NCBI GenBank assembly: GCA_024234995.1
Contig: JACKNF010000021.1
Coordinates: forward strand, 1 to 44,456
Origin: Gammaproteobacteria bacterium
Lineage (GTDB): Bacteria > Pseudomonadota > Gammaproteobacteria > Competibacterales > Competibacteraceae
Length of the DNA: 44,456 bases
Reading direction: 5' to 3'
Made by a program: the position numbers and the translations under genes. Below are positions 26,024 to 34,713 of the stretch, one piece after another (the stretch's first letter is position 1; every line of letters begins with the position of its first letter). The notes under the pieces are model-generated. The model worked only from the letters and a program-made list of their open reading frames with translations. It searched no databases and was not told the origin of the DNA.

Positions 26024-27231
26024 TGAAAATGCGTGCGAACCGGCTCGAGAAGCTGCACCTCGGCCGTACAGCCGCGTTGACCACCGCCGCTCTTGGCCTG
26101 GCGATGCTGTTTGGTTGGCTGGTCGTCAGCCAGGGACCCATGGCGCCGATCAAGGTCACGGTCGCCAAGGTCACGCAGGGCACGCTCACCGCCAGCACCT
26201 TCGGCATTGGCACGATTGAGGCGCGCCGCGCCTACGCGCTCGGACCGACCGTCGCCAGTCGCGTCCTGCGGGTATTGGTCGATCAGGGCGATGCCGTCAA
26301 GGCGGGTCAACTTCTCGCCGAACTTGATCCGGTGGATCTCACCGACCGCGTGACCAGCGCCGAGCTGGCGGTGCAGCGAGCGACGAGCACGATCCGGGCG
26401 ACGGAGGCGGCGCTGGCGGAAGCGCAAAGCCGCGCGCAGGTGGCCACGACAGATGCACGCCGCTACGCCCAGTTGCGGACCAAAGGCTTCGTCAGCCAGG
26501 AAGCGGTCGACGCCAAAGGACACGAAGCCAAGGCCGCCCAGGCGGCCGTCGACGCGGCCGCAGCCCAGGTCACGGCGGCACGGCGCGACCGCGACCGCGC
26601 GCGGACCGATGTCGTTGGTATGAGCAAGCTGCTCGCGCAGAGCCAGCTCGTCAGTCCGGTCGATGGGGTGGTCAGTGCGCGCCTGGTCGAGCCTGGAAGT
26701 ACGGTCGTCGCCGGCCAGGCAGTCGTGCAGGTCCTCGACCCGGACAGCCTGTGGATTAGGGCGAGGATCGACCAGGGGCAGTCCGGGCGTGTTCGCGTTG
26801 GCCAGCCCACAGAGATCGTGCTGCGCTCGGACCCCCAGCGCAGCGACCGCGGGGAGGTGCAGCGTGTCGATTGGGTCAGCGATGCGGTGACTGAAGAACG
26901 CATCGTCAATGTCGGCTTCGCCGTCCAGCCCCCAACCCTCTCGGTCGGTGATCTGGTTGAAGTGACTATCCATGTTGCCGAACGGGTCAATGCGCGCGCG
27001 CTACCCGCGGCGGCGGTGAAACGGGTCGACCGCCAGGAAGGCGTGTGGCGGGTCACGCAAGGACGCGTCGCTTTTCAGCCCGTGACGGTCGGCATCACGA
27101 CACTGGACGGGCGCAGCCAGATCCTTGACGGACTCACCGACGACGACGAGGTGGTCGTGCACAGCGAGCAGGCATTACAGCCGGACGCCAGGGTGAGGGT
27201 TGTCACCGCCATCATTGGTTCCGCGCCATGA
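26023..27231 (+). CDS. Efflux periplasmic adaptor (HlyD/RND-MFP family)
   Basis: 402 residues. A single N-terminal membrane anchor (LGLAMLFGWLVVSQ, about residues 20-40), a lipoyl half (ARRAYALGPTVASRVLRVLV, QGDAVKAGQLLAELDPVDL), a long alpha-helical hairpin rich in Ala and Arg (about 110-210), the second lipoyl half (SQLVSPVDGVVSARLVEPGS) and beta-barrel domains (LWIRARIDQGQSG...VTIHVAERVNARALPAAAV). It bridges an inner-membrane transporter to an outer-membrane channel; no outer-membrane factor is in this operon. ATG 26023 overlaps the TetR stop, and the stop overlaps the permease start (ATGA). Confidence 0.93.
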   Translation: MKMRANRLEKLHLGRTAALTTAALGLAMLFGWLVVSQGPMAPIKVTVAKVTQGTLTASTFGIGTIEARRAYALGPTVASRVLRVLVDQGDAVKAGQLLAELDPVDLTDRVTSAELAVQRATSTIRATEAALAEAQSRAQVATTDARRYAQLRTKGFVSQEAVDAKGHEAKAAQAAVDAAAAQVTAARRDRDRARTDVVGMSKLLAQSQLVSPVDGVVSARLVEPGSTVVAGQAVVQVLDPDSLWIRARIDQGQSGRVRVGQPTEIVLRSDPQRSDRGEVQRVDWVSDAVTEERIVNVGFAVQPPTLSVGDLVEVTIHVAERVNARALPAAAVKRVDRQEGVWRVTQGRVAFQPVTVGITTLDGRSQILDGLTDDDEVVVHSEQALQPDARVRVVTAIIGSAP

Positions 27232-28421
27232 TCAATCTTGCGGCACGCGACATCCTGCACGGCTGGGGCAAGTTCGTCTTCACCGGCGTCGGACTCGGTT
27301 TGCTGATTGGCGTCACGTTGTCGATGGCCGGCATCTATCGCGGTCTGGTCGACGACGGGAAAGCGCTGCTGGCCATCGGCGGCGCGGATCTCTGGGTCGT
27401 ACAGCGCGACACGCTGGGGCCGTACGCCGAACCGTCGAGCGTGCGTGACGACGCCTACCGGAGCCTGCTCGGCATTCCCGGTGTCGCCGCCGCCGGCAAC
27501 GTGACCTATCTGACGATGCAGATTGAGCACGCGCGTGGCGAGGTGCGCGTGATGCTCGTCGGCTTCCAACCGGGACATCCCGGCGAACCCGGCTACCTGG
27601 TCGCCGGACGCCCAATCACGCGCTCGCACTATGAAGCAATCGCCGATATGCGCAGCGGGCTGAGCTTGAACGAGCGCATTCGCATCCGCCGCCACGAGTA
27701 CATCGTGGTTGGCCTGACCCGCCGCATGGTCTCGTCGGGCGGCGATCCGATGCTTTTTGTGCCGCTCAAGGACGCGCAGGAGGTGCAGTTCCTCAAGGAC
27801 AACGACGCGCTGGTCAACGAGCGCGCGCGGAGCGCCGCCAATCCGGCATTCAACCGCCCGGGTGTCCCGGGGTTGCTCGAAGCCGTGCAGGCGAGTCAGA
27901 CCAACAGCCATCAGGTCAATGTCGTGCTGCTGCGACTCGCGCCAGACGCCGACGAAACGCGCGTGGCGGAGCAGATCCGGCGCTGGAAGCATCTCGAAGC
28001 CTATACACGCGCCGACATGGACGAGATCCTGGTCGCCAAGCTGATCGCCACGTCGGCGCGGCAGATCTTCATGTTTCTGGTCATCCTGTCGGTGGTTAGC
28101 GCGACCATCGTCGCCTTCATCATTTACACGATGACCTTAAACAAGGTCCGTGAGATCGCGGTGCTCAAGCTGATCGGCGCCCGCAACCGGACGATTGCGC
28201 TGATGATCCTACAGCAGGCGCTGGGCCTTGGCGTGATCGGCTTCATCGTCGGCCGGACCGCGGCCGCGCTGTGGGCGCCAATCTTTCCCAAGTACGTGCT
28301 GCTGCTTCCCGGCGACGCCGTGCGCGGCGCGCTGCTGGTGCTGCTGATCTGCGCGCTGGCCAGCGTCGTTGCGATCCGCGCGGCCTTGCGCGTCGATCCA
28401 GCCGCCGCGATTGGCGGTTGA
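27228..28421 (+). CDS. ABC transporter permease (FtsX/MacB type)
   Basis: 397 residues with one N-terminal helix (FVFTGVGLGLLIGVTLSMAG), a periplasmic MacB-PCD-like domain (ADLWVVQRDTLGPYAEPSS, VTYLTMQIEHARGEVRVMLV, GRRMVSSGG region) and a C-terminal FtsX domain with three helices (MFLVILSVVSATIVAFIIYT, LGLGVIGFIVGRTAAALW, LLVLLICALASVVAIRAAL). LNKVREIAVLKLIGARNRTI is the typical coupling loop. Together with the adaptor and ATPase it forms a tripartite efflux or lipid/lipoprotein export pump. Start overlaps the adaptor stop in ATGA; the ATPase follows after one base. Confidence 0.93.
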   Translation: MINLAARDILHGWGKFVFTGVGLGLLIGVTLSMAGIYRGLVDDGKALLAIGGADLWVVQRDTLGPYAEPSSVRDDAYRSLLGIPGVAAAGNVTYLTMQIEHARGEVRVMLVGFQPGHPGEPGYLVAGRPITRSHYEAIADMRSGLSLNERIRIRRHEYIVVGLTRRMVSSGGDPMLFVPLKDAQEVQFLKDNDALVNERARSAANPAFNRPGVPGLLEAVQASQTNSHQVNVVLLRLAPDADETRVAEQIRRWKHLEAYTRADMDEILVAKLIATSARQIFMFLVILSVVSATIVAFIIYTMTLNKVREIAVLKLIGARNRTIALMILQQALGLGVIGFIVGRTAAALWAPIFPKYVLLLPGDAVRGALLVLLICALASVVAIRAALRVDPAAAIGG

Positions 28422-28422
28422 C

Positions 28423-29130
28423 ATGGCCCAGCCTGCAATCGAAATCAACGGCCTCGCCAAGCGCTACGGCGAGGGCGATGCGGCGGTCGATGCCCTGAAG
28501 GGCGTGGACATGATGATCCAGCCTGGCGAGGTGGTGGGGCTGATTGGCCCCAGCGGCTCCGGCAAGAGTACGCTGCTGAAGTGCCTGGGCGCGGTGATCG
28601 AGCCGACCTCGGGCCGGATGGCGCTAGCCGGCAAGGCGATCTACGACAATGGCTGGAAAGTCACTGACCTGCGTGCACTCCGGCGCGACCGTATCGGCTT
28701 CGTGTTCCAGGCACCCTACCTGATTCCCTTCCTCAACGTGACCGACAACGTCGCCTTGCTGCCGATGCTCGCCGGCTTGCCCAACAGCCAGGCGCGTGAG
28801 CAGGCGCGCCAGATGCTTGCGGCGCTCGACGTCGGGCACCGGACACAGGCGCAGGTGCGACAACTTTCCGGCGGCGAACAACAACGGGTGTCGATCGCGC
28901 GGGCGCTGGTCAACGAGCCGCCGATCGTTCTCGCCGACGAGCCGACGGCGCCGCTCGACAGCGAGCGGGCGCTGACCGTGATCCGCATCCTCAACCAGAT
29001 GGCGCAACGCTTCCAGACGGCGATCATCGTTGTCACGCACGACGAAAAGATCATCCCGACCTTCAAACGTCTCTACCACATCCGGGATGGCCGGACCTTC
29101 GAAGCCGCCGGCGAGGGGCGCGCTGCCTGA
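28423..29130 (+). CDS. ABC transporter ATPase (MacB/LolD type)
   Basis: 235 residues. Walker A GPSGSGKSTLLKCLG, Q-loop FVFQAPYLIPFLNV, signature LSGGEQQRVSIARAL, Walker B PIVLADEPTAPLDSE and H-loop VVTHDEKII. One detail differs: PTAPLDSE has Pro where Ala or Gly is usual in the D-loop region. The start ATG 28423 lies one base past the permease stop; an earlier in-frame ATG (28369) would overlap the permease and add unrelated residues. It completes the adaptor/permease/ATPase operon under the TetR gene. An IS701-like transposase gene begins 8 bp after it. Confidence 0.94.
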   Translation: MAQPAIEINGLAKRYGEGDAAVDALKGVDMMIQPGEVVGLIGPSGSGKSTLLKCLGAVIEPTSGRMALAGKAIYDNGWKVTDLRALRRDRIGFVFQAPYLIPFLNVTDNVALLPMLAGLPNSQAREQARQMLAALDVGHRTQAQVRQLSGGEQQRVSIARALVNEPPIVLADEPTAPLDSERALTVIRILNQMAQRFQTAIIVVTHDEKIIPTFKRLYHIRDGRTFEAAGEGRAA

Positions 29131-29138
29131 CAGTATCC

Positions 29139-30536
29139 GTGTGTGATCACGACTTGGAAAGTTATCGGCTGAAGGGTCATGATAAGGGTACCTGTCGAAA
29201 CTCAAAGAGTCTGAAGTTGCTGCTACCGTTAGTGGGTGTACCCGAACTGATTGCGGCGGGGCTAAAGTCTTACCGGGACTTGTTCTGCCGAGCGGCTGGA
29301 TTTGACCATGTGAGCCGCTATGTAACGGGTTTGTTGCTCAGTCTGAATAAGACACTGCAAGGGATCTATGGCCAGCAGGTGTGGCCGGAACAGTCCGGTG
29401 TTAGCCGGCGGGCGATGCACGCGGCGGTCTTTGAAGCGGGTTGGGATAGCGCCGGATGACTCCCTCGGCATCGCACGGTGGTCGCTGAGCCGCATCGGGG
29501 ACGCGGCCTGGAAGTCATTGGTCTGGATTGGACCTACGTCCATCATGATCGGAGGCCAGCGATTTATGCGGCTAAACGGGCTTACGATCACGTTGAAGGC
29601 CGAGTGAGCACTTACCCGCTGGTGACGGCCGTGGTGGCCAATGCCGATGCTATTGACGGACTTGCGGTCGAGGTTCAGTTTCCCAACGATCAAGCTGAAG
29701 AATTGAGCTATCTGACCATGACAGCCCAAGACGAGTACCGCGATTTAGAACAGGCCCGTCGGCGGGTGATTGATGTGCTGCATTATCAGAAGAATCGGCT
29801 GGCCTATCGCGAACGCACGGAGATGGCCGTGGAGATCGTCCGGCAATTGGAAACCGAGGGCCCGTTTCCGGAGGTCCCCTATGCCTTTGACAACGGGGTG
29901 CTGTCATTGCCGCTCACCCAGTTGATTGAGCAGCAAGGTAGACACGGGGTCTCGGAGTTAGAGTGCTCCCGAAACATTCAATGGCACGGCCAGTGGCGGC
30001 GGGTGGATGAGGTGGCCACCGAGCTCGCCCAGCACCATCCGCAAAGCGATCGTCGGTTGACCGTGAAACCGCGTAACGGCGAGGCTAAAACCGTTTGGGC
30101 CTTTACCAAAACCGTCCGCTTGAAGCGCTATGGCCGGAAGCGCTTGGTCATCGTGCATGAACAGGCCGATTTACAGGACACCCCGCGTTTTCTACTCACC
30201 GATGCCCTGCATTGGGAAAGTGGTCGGGTGATTCGGGTCTGGAGCTATCGCTGGCCGATCGAAGTCTTTCATGCGTTTTGCAAACAGGCCGCCGGTTTGG
30301 AGGCGTCTCAGGTACGCAAGGAGGAAGCGGTCAAGCGCCACTTCCGATTGAGTTGCGTAGCGCAGTCGTTGCTCCAGCGCCCCCCGGCTGGGGGCAAAAA
30401 ATCAGAACGCTTCGCGTTTGCTGAAGAGGATCAGCATCCCCTCGGTCAAAAGCTCTATACCCTCTCCCGGCAAGCCTTGGCTCAGGTGCTGCAGTTGGTG
30501 CAGGGCCTCTTCGCTCAAGGGCAGCCTTACGTGTAG
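29139..30536 (+). pseudogene. IS701-like transposase, in-frame TGA and 3' end replaced
   Basis: One frame of about 465 codons broken by TGA at 29457-29459. First part: LLLPLVGVPELIAAGLKSYR, HVSRYVTGLLLSLNKTLQGI. After the stop: VIGLDWTYVHHD (first catalytic Asp), VVTAVVAN-like GDLA region, YAFDNGVLSLPLTQLIE (second Asp), GVSELECSRNIQWHGQWRR, TKTVRLKRYGRKRLVIVHE, WSYRWPIEVFHAFCKQ (catalytic Glu) and EEAVKRHFRLSCVAQSLLQR. The last codons (PYV stop) run into the left repeat of the downstream transposon, which supplies the TAG. The natural 3' end of the IS is missing, so the transposon probably truncated it. The TGA may be a mutation or base-calling error. Confidence 0.82.
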
Positions 30537-30698
30537 CGGCCCGCAAACAAAACGGCATGGGCCTGCAAACAAGAGATTGTTTGAGACCACATTAACGGCA
30601 AATAGAGTGTGCTTCGAGCCCACATTCGCTGCAAATAGACCCACATTTTGTGCAAAGGGCCTGCAAACAAGGATTTTGGCCCACATTGTCTGCAAATG
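30532..30698 (+). repeat. Left-end inverted repeat and transposase-binding-type repeat array
   Basis: After the 40-bp terminal repeat come units at 30585-30604, 30618-30637, 30638-30657 and 30678-30698 resembling CCCACATTnnnTGCAAAT, plus half units GCCTGCAAACA at 30559-30571 and 30657-30669. Tn7 and Tn5053 relatives carry such arrays as binding sites for the transposase. Confidence 0.8.
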
Positions 30699-30894
30699 AC
30701 GCCTATCACCTGTAAGATATTGTTTTTCATTTATTATCAATTTTGATGCGGGTTTTTTCTCTCCGCCTTCTTCCGTGTATCCAGTTTTAACCATCGTTTT
30801 CGCCGAACGTTTACATCCGAAAATTAATGTTTAAACTGGACGGTATGCGTTCGATTAAAGTCCGCTTAAGGTTTTTTCCGGAAAAGGATGAACG

Positions 30895-31539
30895 ATGACC
30901 GTTTATGCTTACCTACGGGTTTCAACCGACCATCAAGATGTGGATAACCAACGGCATGGTATCTACGAGTACGCGAACACTTATCCACTGGGACCGTTGA
31001 TCTTCGTTCACGATACGGTTTCCGGCCAAATCCGTTGGCATGATCGTCAGGTGGGCCGGTTACTGAGGGAGCAGGCCCAATCCGGTGATGTCGTGGTGTT
31101 TGCTGAAATCAGTCGCATGGCGCGTTCCACCCTGCAGGTGTTGGAGATTTTGGAGTATTGCGCCCAAATGGGCATCAACGTCCATATCGCCAAACAGAAG
31201 ATGGTGCTGGACAGTTCCATCCAAAGCCGGATCACCGCCACGATTTTAGGCTTGGCCGCCAAGATCGAGCGTGAATTTATCTCACTGCGCACCGCCGAAG
31301 CCTTAGCCAAGCGCAAAGCCGACGGTCAACCGCTCGGCCGCCCCAAGGGCCGCCGGGCCGCCCGCGTCAAGTTGGATGACCAGGAAGAGACCATCCGCCG
31401 CTATCTAACCAAAGGGATTAGCAAACGCGCGATTGCCAAGTTGGTGGATTGTGCGCCGTCCACCCTCTATGACTGGCTGGACCGACGGCGCCTGCGGCCC
31501 CGAACTCGCCAGACCACCCCGGCATCGGGAACCGAATGA
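30895..31539 (+). CDS. Serine recombinase (TniR-like resolvase)
   Basis: 214 residues. N-terminal resolvase domain: MTVYAYLRVSTDHQDVDNQR with the nucleophilic Ser in RVSTD, then VVFAEISRMARSTLQVLEIL (Arg cluster around the active site), and the DNA-binding tail with QPLGRPKGRRAAR and ISKRAIAKLVDCAPSTLYDW, a helix-turn-helix. In Tn5053-type transposons such an enzyme resolves cointegrates at a res site; the AT-richer 30700-30890 region just upstream is where a res site would be expected. The gene overlaps the transposase start by 4 bp (ATGA at 31536). Intact, unlike the two genes after it. Confidence 0.92.
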   Translation: MTVYAYLRVSTDHQDVDNQRHGIYEYANTYPLGPLIFVHDTVSGQIRWHDRQVGRLLREQAQSGDVVVFAEISRMARSTLQVLEILEYCAQMGINVHIAKQKMVLDSSIQSRITATILGLAAKIEREFISLRTAEALAKRKADGQPLGRPKGRRAARVKLDDQEETIRRYLTKGISKRAIAKLVDCAPSTLYDWLDRRRLRPRTRQTTPASGTE

Positions 31540-33181
31540 GTCGCAAGTCGCTGCCGGTCGAAGCGTTGGCCGAGTTGCGGCGGCGGCTCCACACCGTGCC
31601 GTCTCGCAGCCCTGAGCGGCGGCGCCTGATCCAGGAGACTGCTCATTTATACGGCGTTTCAGAACATACCTTGTATCGAGCCCTGCGGACCTTCCGACGA
31701 CCCCAACCCCTCCGCCGATCGGATGTGGGCGAACCGCGCGTCCTGCCCAAAACCACTCTCGAACGGTATTGCGAAGTCATCGCGGCCCTCAAGATCCGCA
31801 CGTCGAACCAGAAAGGCCGGCATCTCTCGACCTGTGAAGCCCTTCGGCTACTCGAAAACTACGGGATCGAAACGCCGGACGGCCTGGTGCAAGCGCCCGC
31901 CGGACAGTTGACGAAAACAACGATTAACCGTTACCTCAAACAGTGGGGTTATGACCGCAATACCCTGTTGCGTGAGCCACCGGCCGTGCGTTTCCAAGCC
32001 CGCCACAGCAACGAGTGCTGGCATTTTGATTTGAGTCCCTCCGATCTCAAACAGGTCAAGAAACCCCTTTGGTTCGAAGAAGGCCGTGGCCATCCGCTGC
32101 TGATGCTCTACAGCGTCGTCGATGATCGCAGCGGCCTTGCTTACCAAGAGTATCACGGCGTTTATGGCGAGGATGTACACGCTGCCTTGAAATTTCTGTT
32201 TCGGGCGATGGCGCCGAAAGCCGATGCGCGCTGCCCCTATGAAGGCATCCCGGGCCTGTTGTATATGGACGGGGACCGATCGCCCGTAGCCAGGTTTTTC
32301 AACAGGTCATGCGCTATCTGGGCGTGGAGATCCGCACCCATATGCCCAAAGGATCGGATGGCCGGCGCACCACCGCACGGGCCAAGGGTAAAGTCGAGCG
32401 GCCCTTTCGCACCGTGAAAGAGTTGCACGAGACGCTCTACCATTTTCATCAGCCGGAATCAGAACCCGAGGCGAACGCCTGGCTGTTCAATTATCTGCTC
32501 CGCTATAACGACCGGCCGCACCGTTCAGAATCGCACTCACGCTTGGAAGACTGGGTGCAAAATCTGCCCCCAGCGGTATCCGAACCATGTGTAGTTGGGA
32601 ACGCTTCTGCACCTTTGCGCGAGAACCCGAGCGCCGCAAGGTGGGAATTGACGCCCGCCTGGCGGTCGACGGCGTGCTCTATCAAGTCGATCCAGAACTG
32701 GCTGGGGAAACCGTGGTGCTCTGGTGGGGACTGTTTGACGAGCAACTCTTCGTCGAGTGGGGCGAGCAACGCTATGGCCCTTATCATCCGATCGGTGGCC
32801 CGATTCCCTGCACCGCTTCCGACGGTTCAAAAAACGGCGCTGGAACAACGCGCGGGACCGCATCGAAGCGTTGGCCGAACAGTTACAGCTCCCGAAAGCC
32901 GCCTTAGAGACCGCGCCTCCCCTTCAGAGTTCTTTAGCTTAAGCACGCCCTTGCCGGCCCAACCCTTTGTGGATCCTGATCCGTTTCAAGAACTGACGTT
33001 CGCTAACGCCATCGCCGCCAAAAAAGCCATTGCGGATTATCTGGCCCTGCCACTGGCCAAACTGCCGCCGGAACAACTCGATTTTATCAACACGCTCGTT
33101 GCCAACACCTTGGAAAAACATGAAGTGATGACGCAAGTCCGCAACTATTTCAGCGTCTTGCGAAGGAAGTCACCATGCTGA
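31536..33181 (+). pseudogene. TniA/TnsB-like DDE transposase with four frameshifts
   Basis: The reading passes through four frames, each step missing one base. N-terminal helix-turn-helix (AHLYGVSEHTLYRALRTFRR), a linker, then the rve core: first Asp in ECWHFDLSPSDLK, second in LLYMDGD (break near 32280, then IARSQVFQQVMRYLGVE), Glu in ARAKGKVERPFRTVK. The Mu-type C-terminal barrel follows (CSWERFCTFAREPERRKVGI, DARLAVDGVLYQVDP) and a tail ending NYFSVLRRKSPC. Breaks fall near 32280, 32590, 32805 and 32930, mostly in C-runs. Restoring one base each yields a continuous transposase. Probably intact in the organism. It overlaps the ATPase gene by 7 bp. Confidence 0.82.
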
Positions 33182-34147
33182 GCGACGTCATGAACTATTT
33201 TAACCTCAGGAATGAGTTCGATCAGGCCGGTTACTACGACACGGAAAACCATCGTTATCTGAGTCAGGAGATGACCGCAGCGATCAAGAAAGGCCGCATC
33301 ATCGCACTGACCGGCATAGTCGGCTGCGGTAAAACCAAACTGCTCCAACAATGGCGTCGTGCGCTCAAGCAGGAAAATGCCGTCATGGTCGCGCGCTCCC
33401 TGGCGGTTGATAAAACGCGGGTCAACCTGGCGGTGTTGATGCGGGCGATCGCGTATGCGTTGGCGACCGATGACAAAGCGGTCAATTTGCCGAAACAACC
33501 CGAAGACCGGGAACATCGCGTCATTGAGTTAATCGCAAAACACAAGAAACCGACCGTGCTCTTTTGCGATGATGCCCATGACCTGCATGCCAGTACCTTG
33601 GCCGGTTTGAAGCGGCTCACCGAGATCGTTCGCGATGAAGGGAGATGCTCTCTATTGTCTTGGCCGGTCATCCCAAGCTGAAAATGATCTACGCCGCCCG
33701 ACGTTAGAGGAGATTGGCGCGCGTACTGAGATCTTCACCTTGGAAGGCATCCAGGGTCAGTCGCGTGAGTACCTCGTTTGGCTGCTGGCCCAGTGTACTG
33801 CGGGCCAGGTGAAGTCCGAAACCATCATCACCGACGAGGCCTTGGACGTATTGACCGAGCGGTTGGTGACGCCCCTCCAATTGGGCCACTACCTGACGCG
33901 CGCCCTTGAGGAAGCGTTCCAGATCGGTCAGAAGCCCGTCACGGCTGAGATCGTCAACAGTGTCCTGGCCATTCGTTTGAATGATCCAGAACCCCACTTA
34001 ATCCGCCACGGCTACCCGGTGAGGTCGCTGGCGCAGCTGATCAACGTTAAACCGACCGAAATCCGGGCCTTTCTCGGGGGACAGTTACCACCAGGGAGGT
34101 CACAGGAACTTAAAGATCAACTGCTTAAAGATGGTGTGCCCCTTTAA
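33175..34147 (+). pseudogene. TniB/ExeA-like AAA ATPase with two frameshifts
   Basis: An AAA ATPase of about 323 codons if two single-base losses near 33640 and 33685 are restored. Walker A GIVGCGKTKLLQQW, Walker B KPTVLFCDDAHDLHA, sensor-1-like LSIVLAGHPKLK, then NDLRRPTLEEIGARTEIFTL and a C-terminal lid (EALDVLTERLVTPLQLGHYL). Such ATPases (TniB, TnsC, MuB, IstB groups) choose the target and activate the partner transposase. The second loss is in AAAA (CTGAAAATGAT for CTGAAAAATGAT). ATG 33175 overlaps the transposase end. No TniQ gene follows; the right-end repeats begin at once. Confidence 0.82.
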
Positions 34148-34319
34148 CAGGTTGTTTGCAGACAATGTGGGCCTGAAAGGCTGTTTGCAGGTCTGTTGCC
34201 GATAAAGTGGGCCAGTTTGCACGTAAAGTGGGTCGAGGAACCGTTCTATTTGCAAATAATCTGGTCCTGAAACAGGGCCTGTTTGCAGGCCCATGCCGTT
34301 TTGTTTGCGGGCCGCTACA
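34148..34319 (-). repeat. Right-end repeat array and inverted repeat
   Basis: Read from the outside (minus strand) the 40-bp terminal repeat is followed by units such as CCAGATTATTTGCAAATA, CCCACTTTACGTGCAAACTG, CCCACTTTATCGGCAACAG and CCCACATTGTCTGCAAACAA, matching the left-end units. The innermost unit (about 34150-34172) is nearly identical to the innermost left unit. Confidence 0.8.
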
Positions 34320-34654
34320 GCTAACGCTCCTTCGATACGAGAAAGCAAATCAAAAAGAGGGGTTTTCACATCCTTCTCTTCTTCTATCGGCCCCCGGAGA
34401 ATATTTTCTCGATATTCCCATAAGGTACGAAGGACTCGTGAAACGGTATAGGCATCTTCGATCTCTATAAAAGCTCGAAGATGCTTCGCCTTGGAACTAC
34501 CATTAAAGGCATATTTCTCTGTGTAAATTTCGATGCTGAATTCGTCTTCGAAAAACTCGGCAAAGGTGCGATCAGAAAAATTGAGGACATATCCGCCGTG
34601 CATATCGAACGCATCGTCAATTACCCGTTTCTCTGATCTTTTCAAGCTAACCAT
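34320..34654 (-). pseudogene. N-terminal fragment of an Abi-type (AbiJ-like) protein
   Basis: From ATG 34654: MVSLKRSEKRVIDDAFDMHG, GYVLNFSDRTFAEFFEDEFS, IEIYTEKYAFNGSSKAKHLR, followed by DAYTVSRVLRTLWEYRENIL. This resembles the N-terminal domain that opens many abortive-infection-type proteins (AbiJ N-terminal domains), where it precedes an effector such as HEPN or another domain. The reading ends by entering the transposon's right inverted repeat at 34319, where native coding stops after RIEGALA. The effector half is not found on the other side of the transposon. The family call is from memory of the pattern and is moderate. Confidence 0.6.
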
Positions 34655-34713
34655 GTTTCGCACGCAGTATTTTTTTGATCACGCTAGCAACTGTTCAAAG
34701 TAATAAATCGTCA

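Larger units (their letters stand above)
30532..34319. mobile_element. 3788-bp Tn7/Tn5053-like transposon (resolvase, DDE transposase, ATPase)
   Basis: Bounded by perfect 40-bp inverted repeats at 30532-30571 and 34280-34319, with TGT/ACA tips. Inside each end stand about 20-bp repeats of the form CCCACATTnnnTGCAAA. Genes on the plus strand: serine recombinase, Mu/TniA-type transposase, TniB/ExeA-type ATPase. No TniQ-like or cargo gene. No matching 5-bp target duplication flanks it (TTACG on the left, GCTAA on the right), and the flanking genes (IS701 and Abi-like) are both cut without counterparts, so flanking DNA was lost or rearranged. Confidence 0.85.

Noticed and set aside
26005..26973. 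322-codon minus-strand frame inside the efflux adaptor gene
   Set aside because: GC-rich antisense shadow; composition is Arg/Asp/Leu-rich with no domain, while the plus strand encodes a clear HlyD protein.
27075..27992. 305-codon minus-strand frame inside the permease gene
   Set aside because: Shadow of the permease; no start signal or motif.
30532..30700. Possible CRISPR array (repeated CCCACATT...TGCAAA units)
   Set aside because: Units vary, spacing is irregular, copies occur at both transposon ends in inverted orientation and there are no cas genes; they are transposon-end binding sites.
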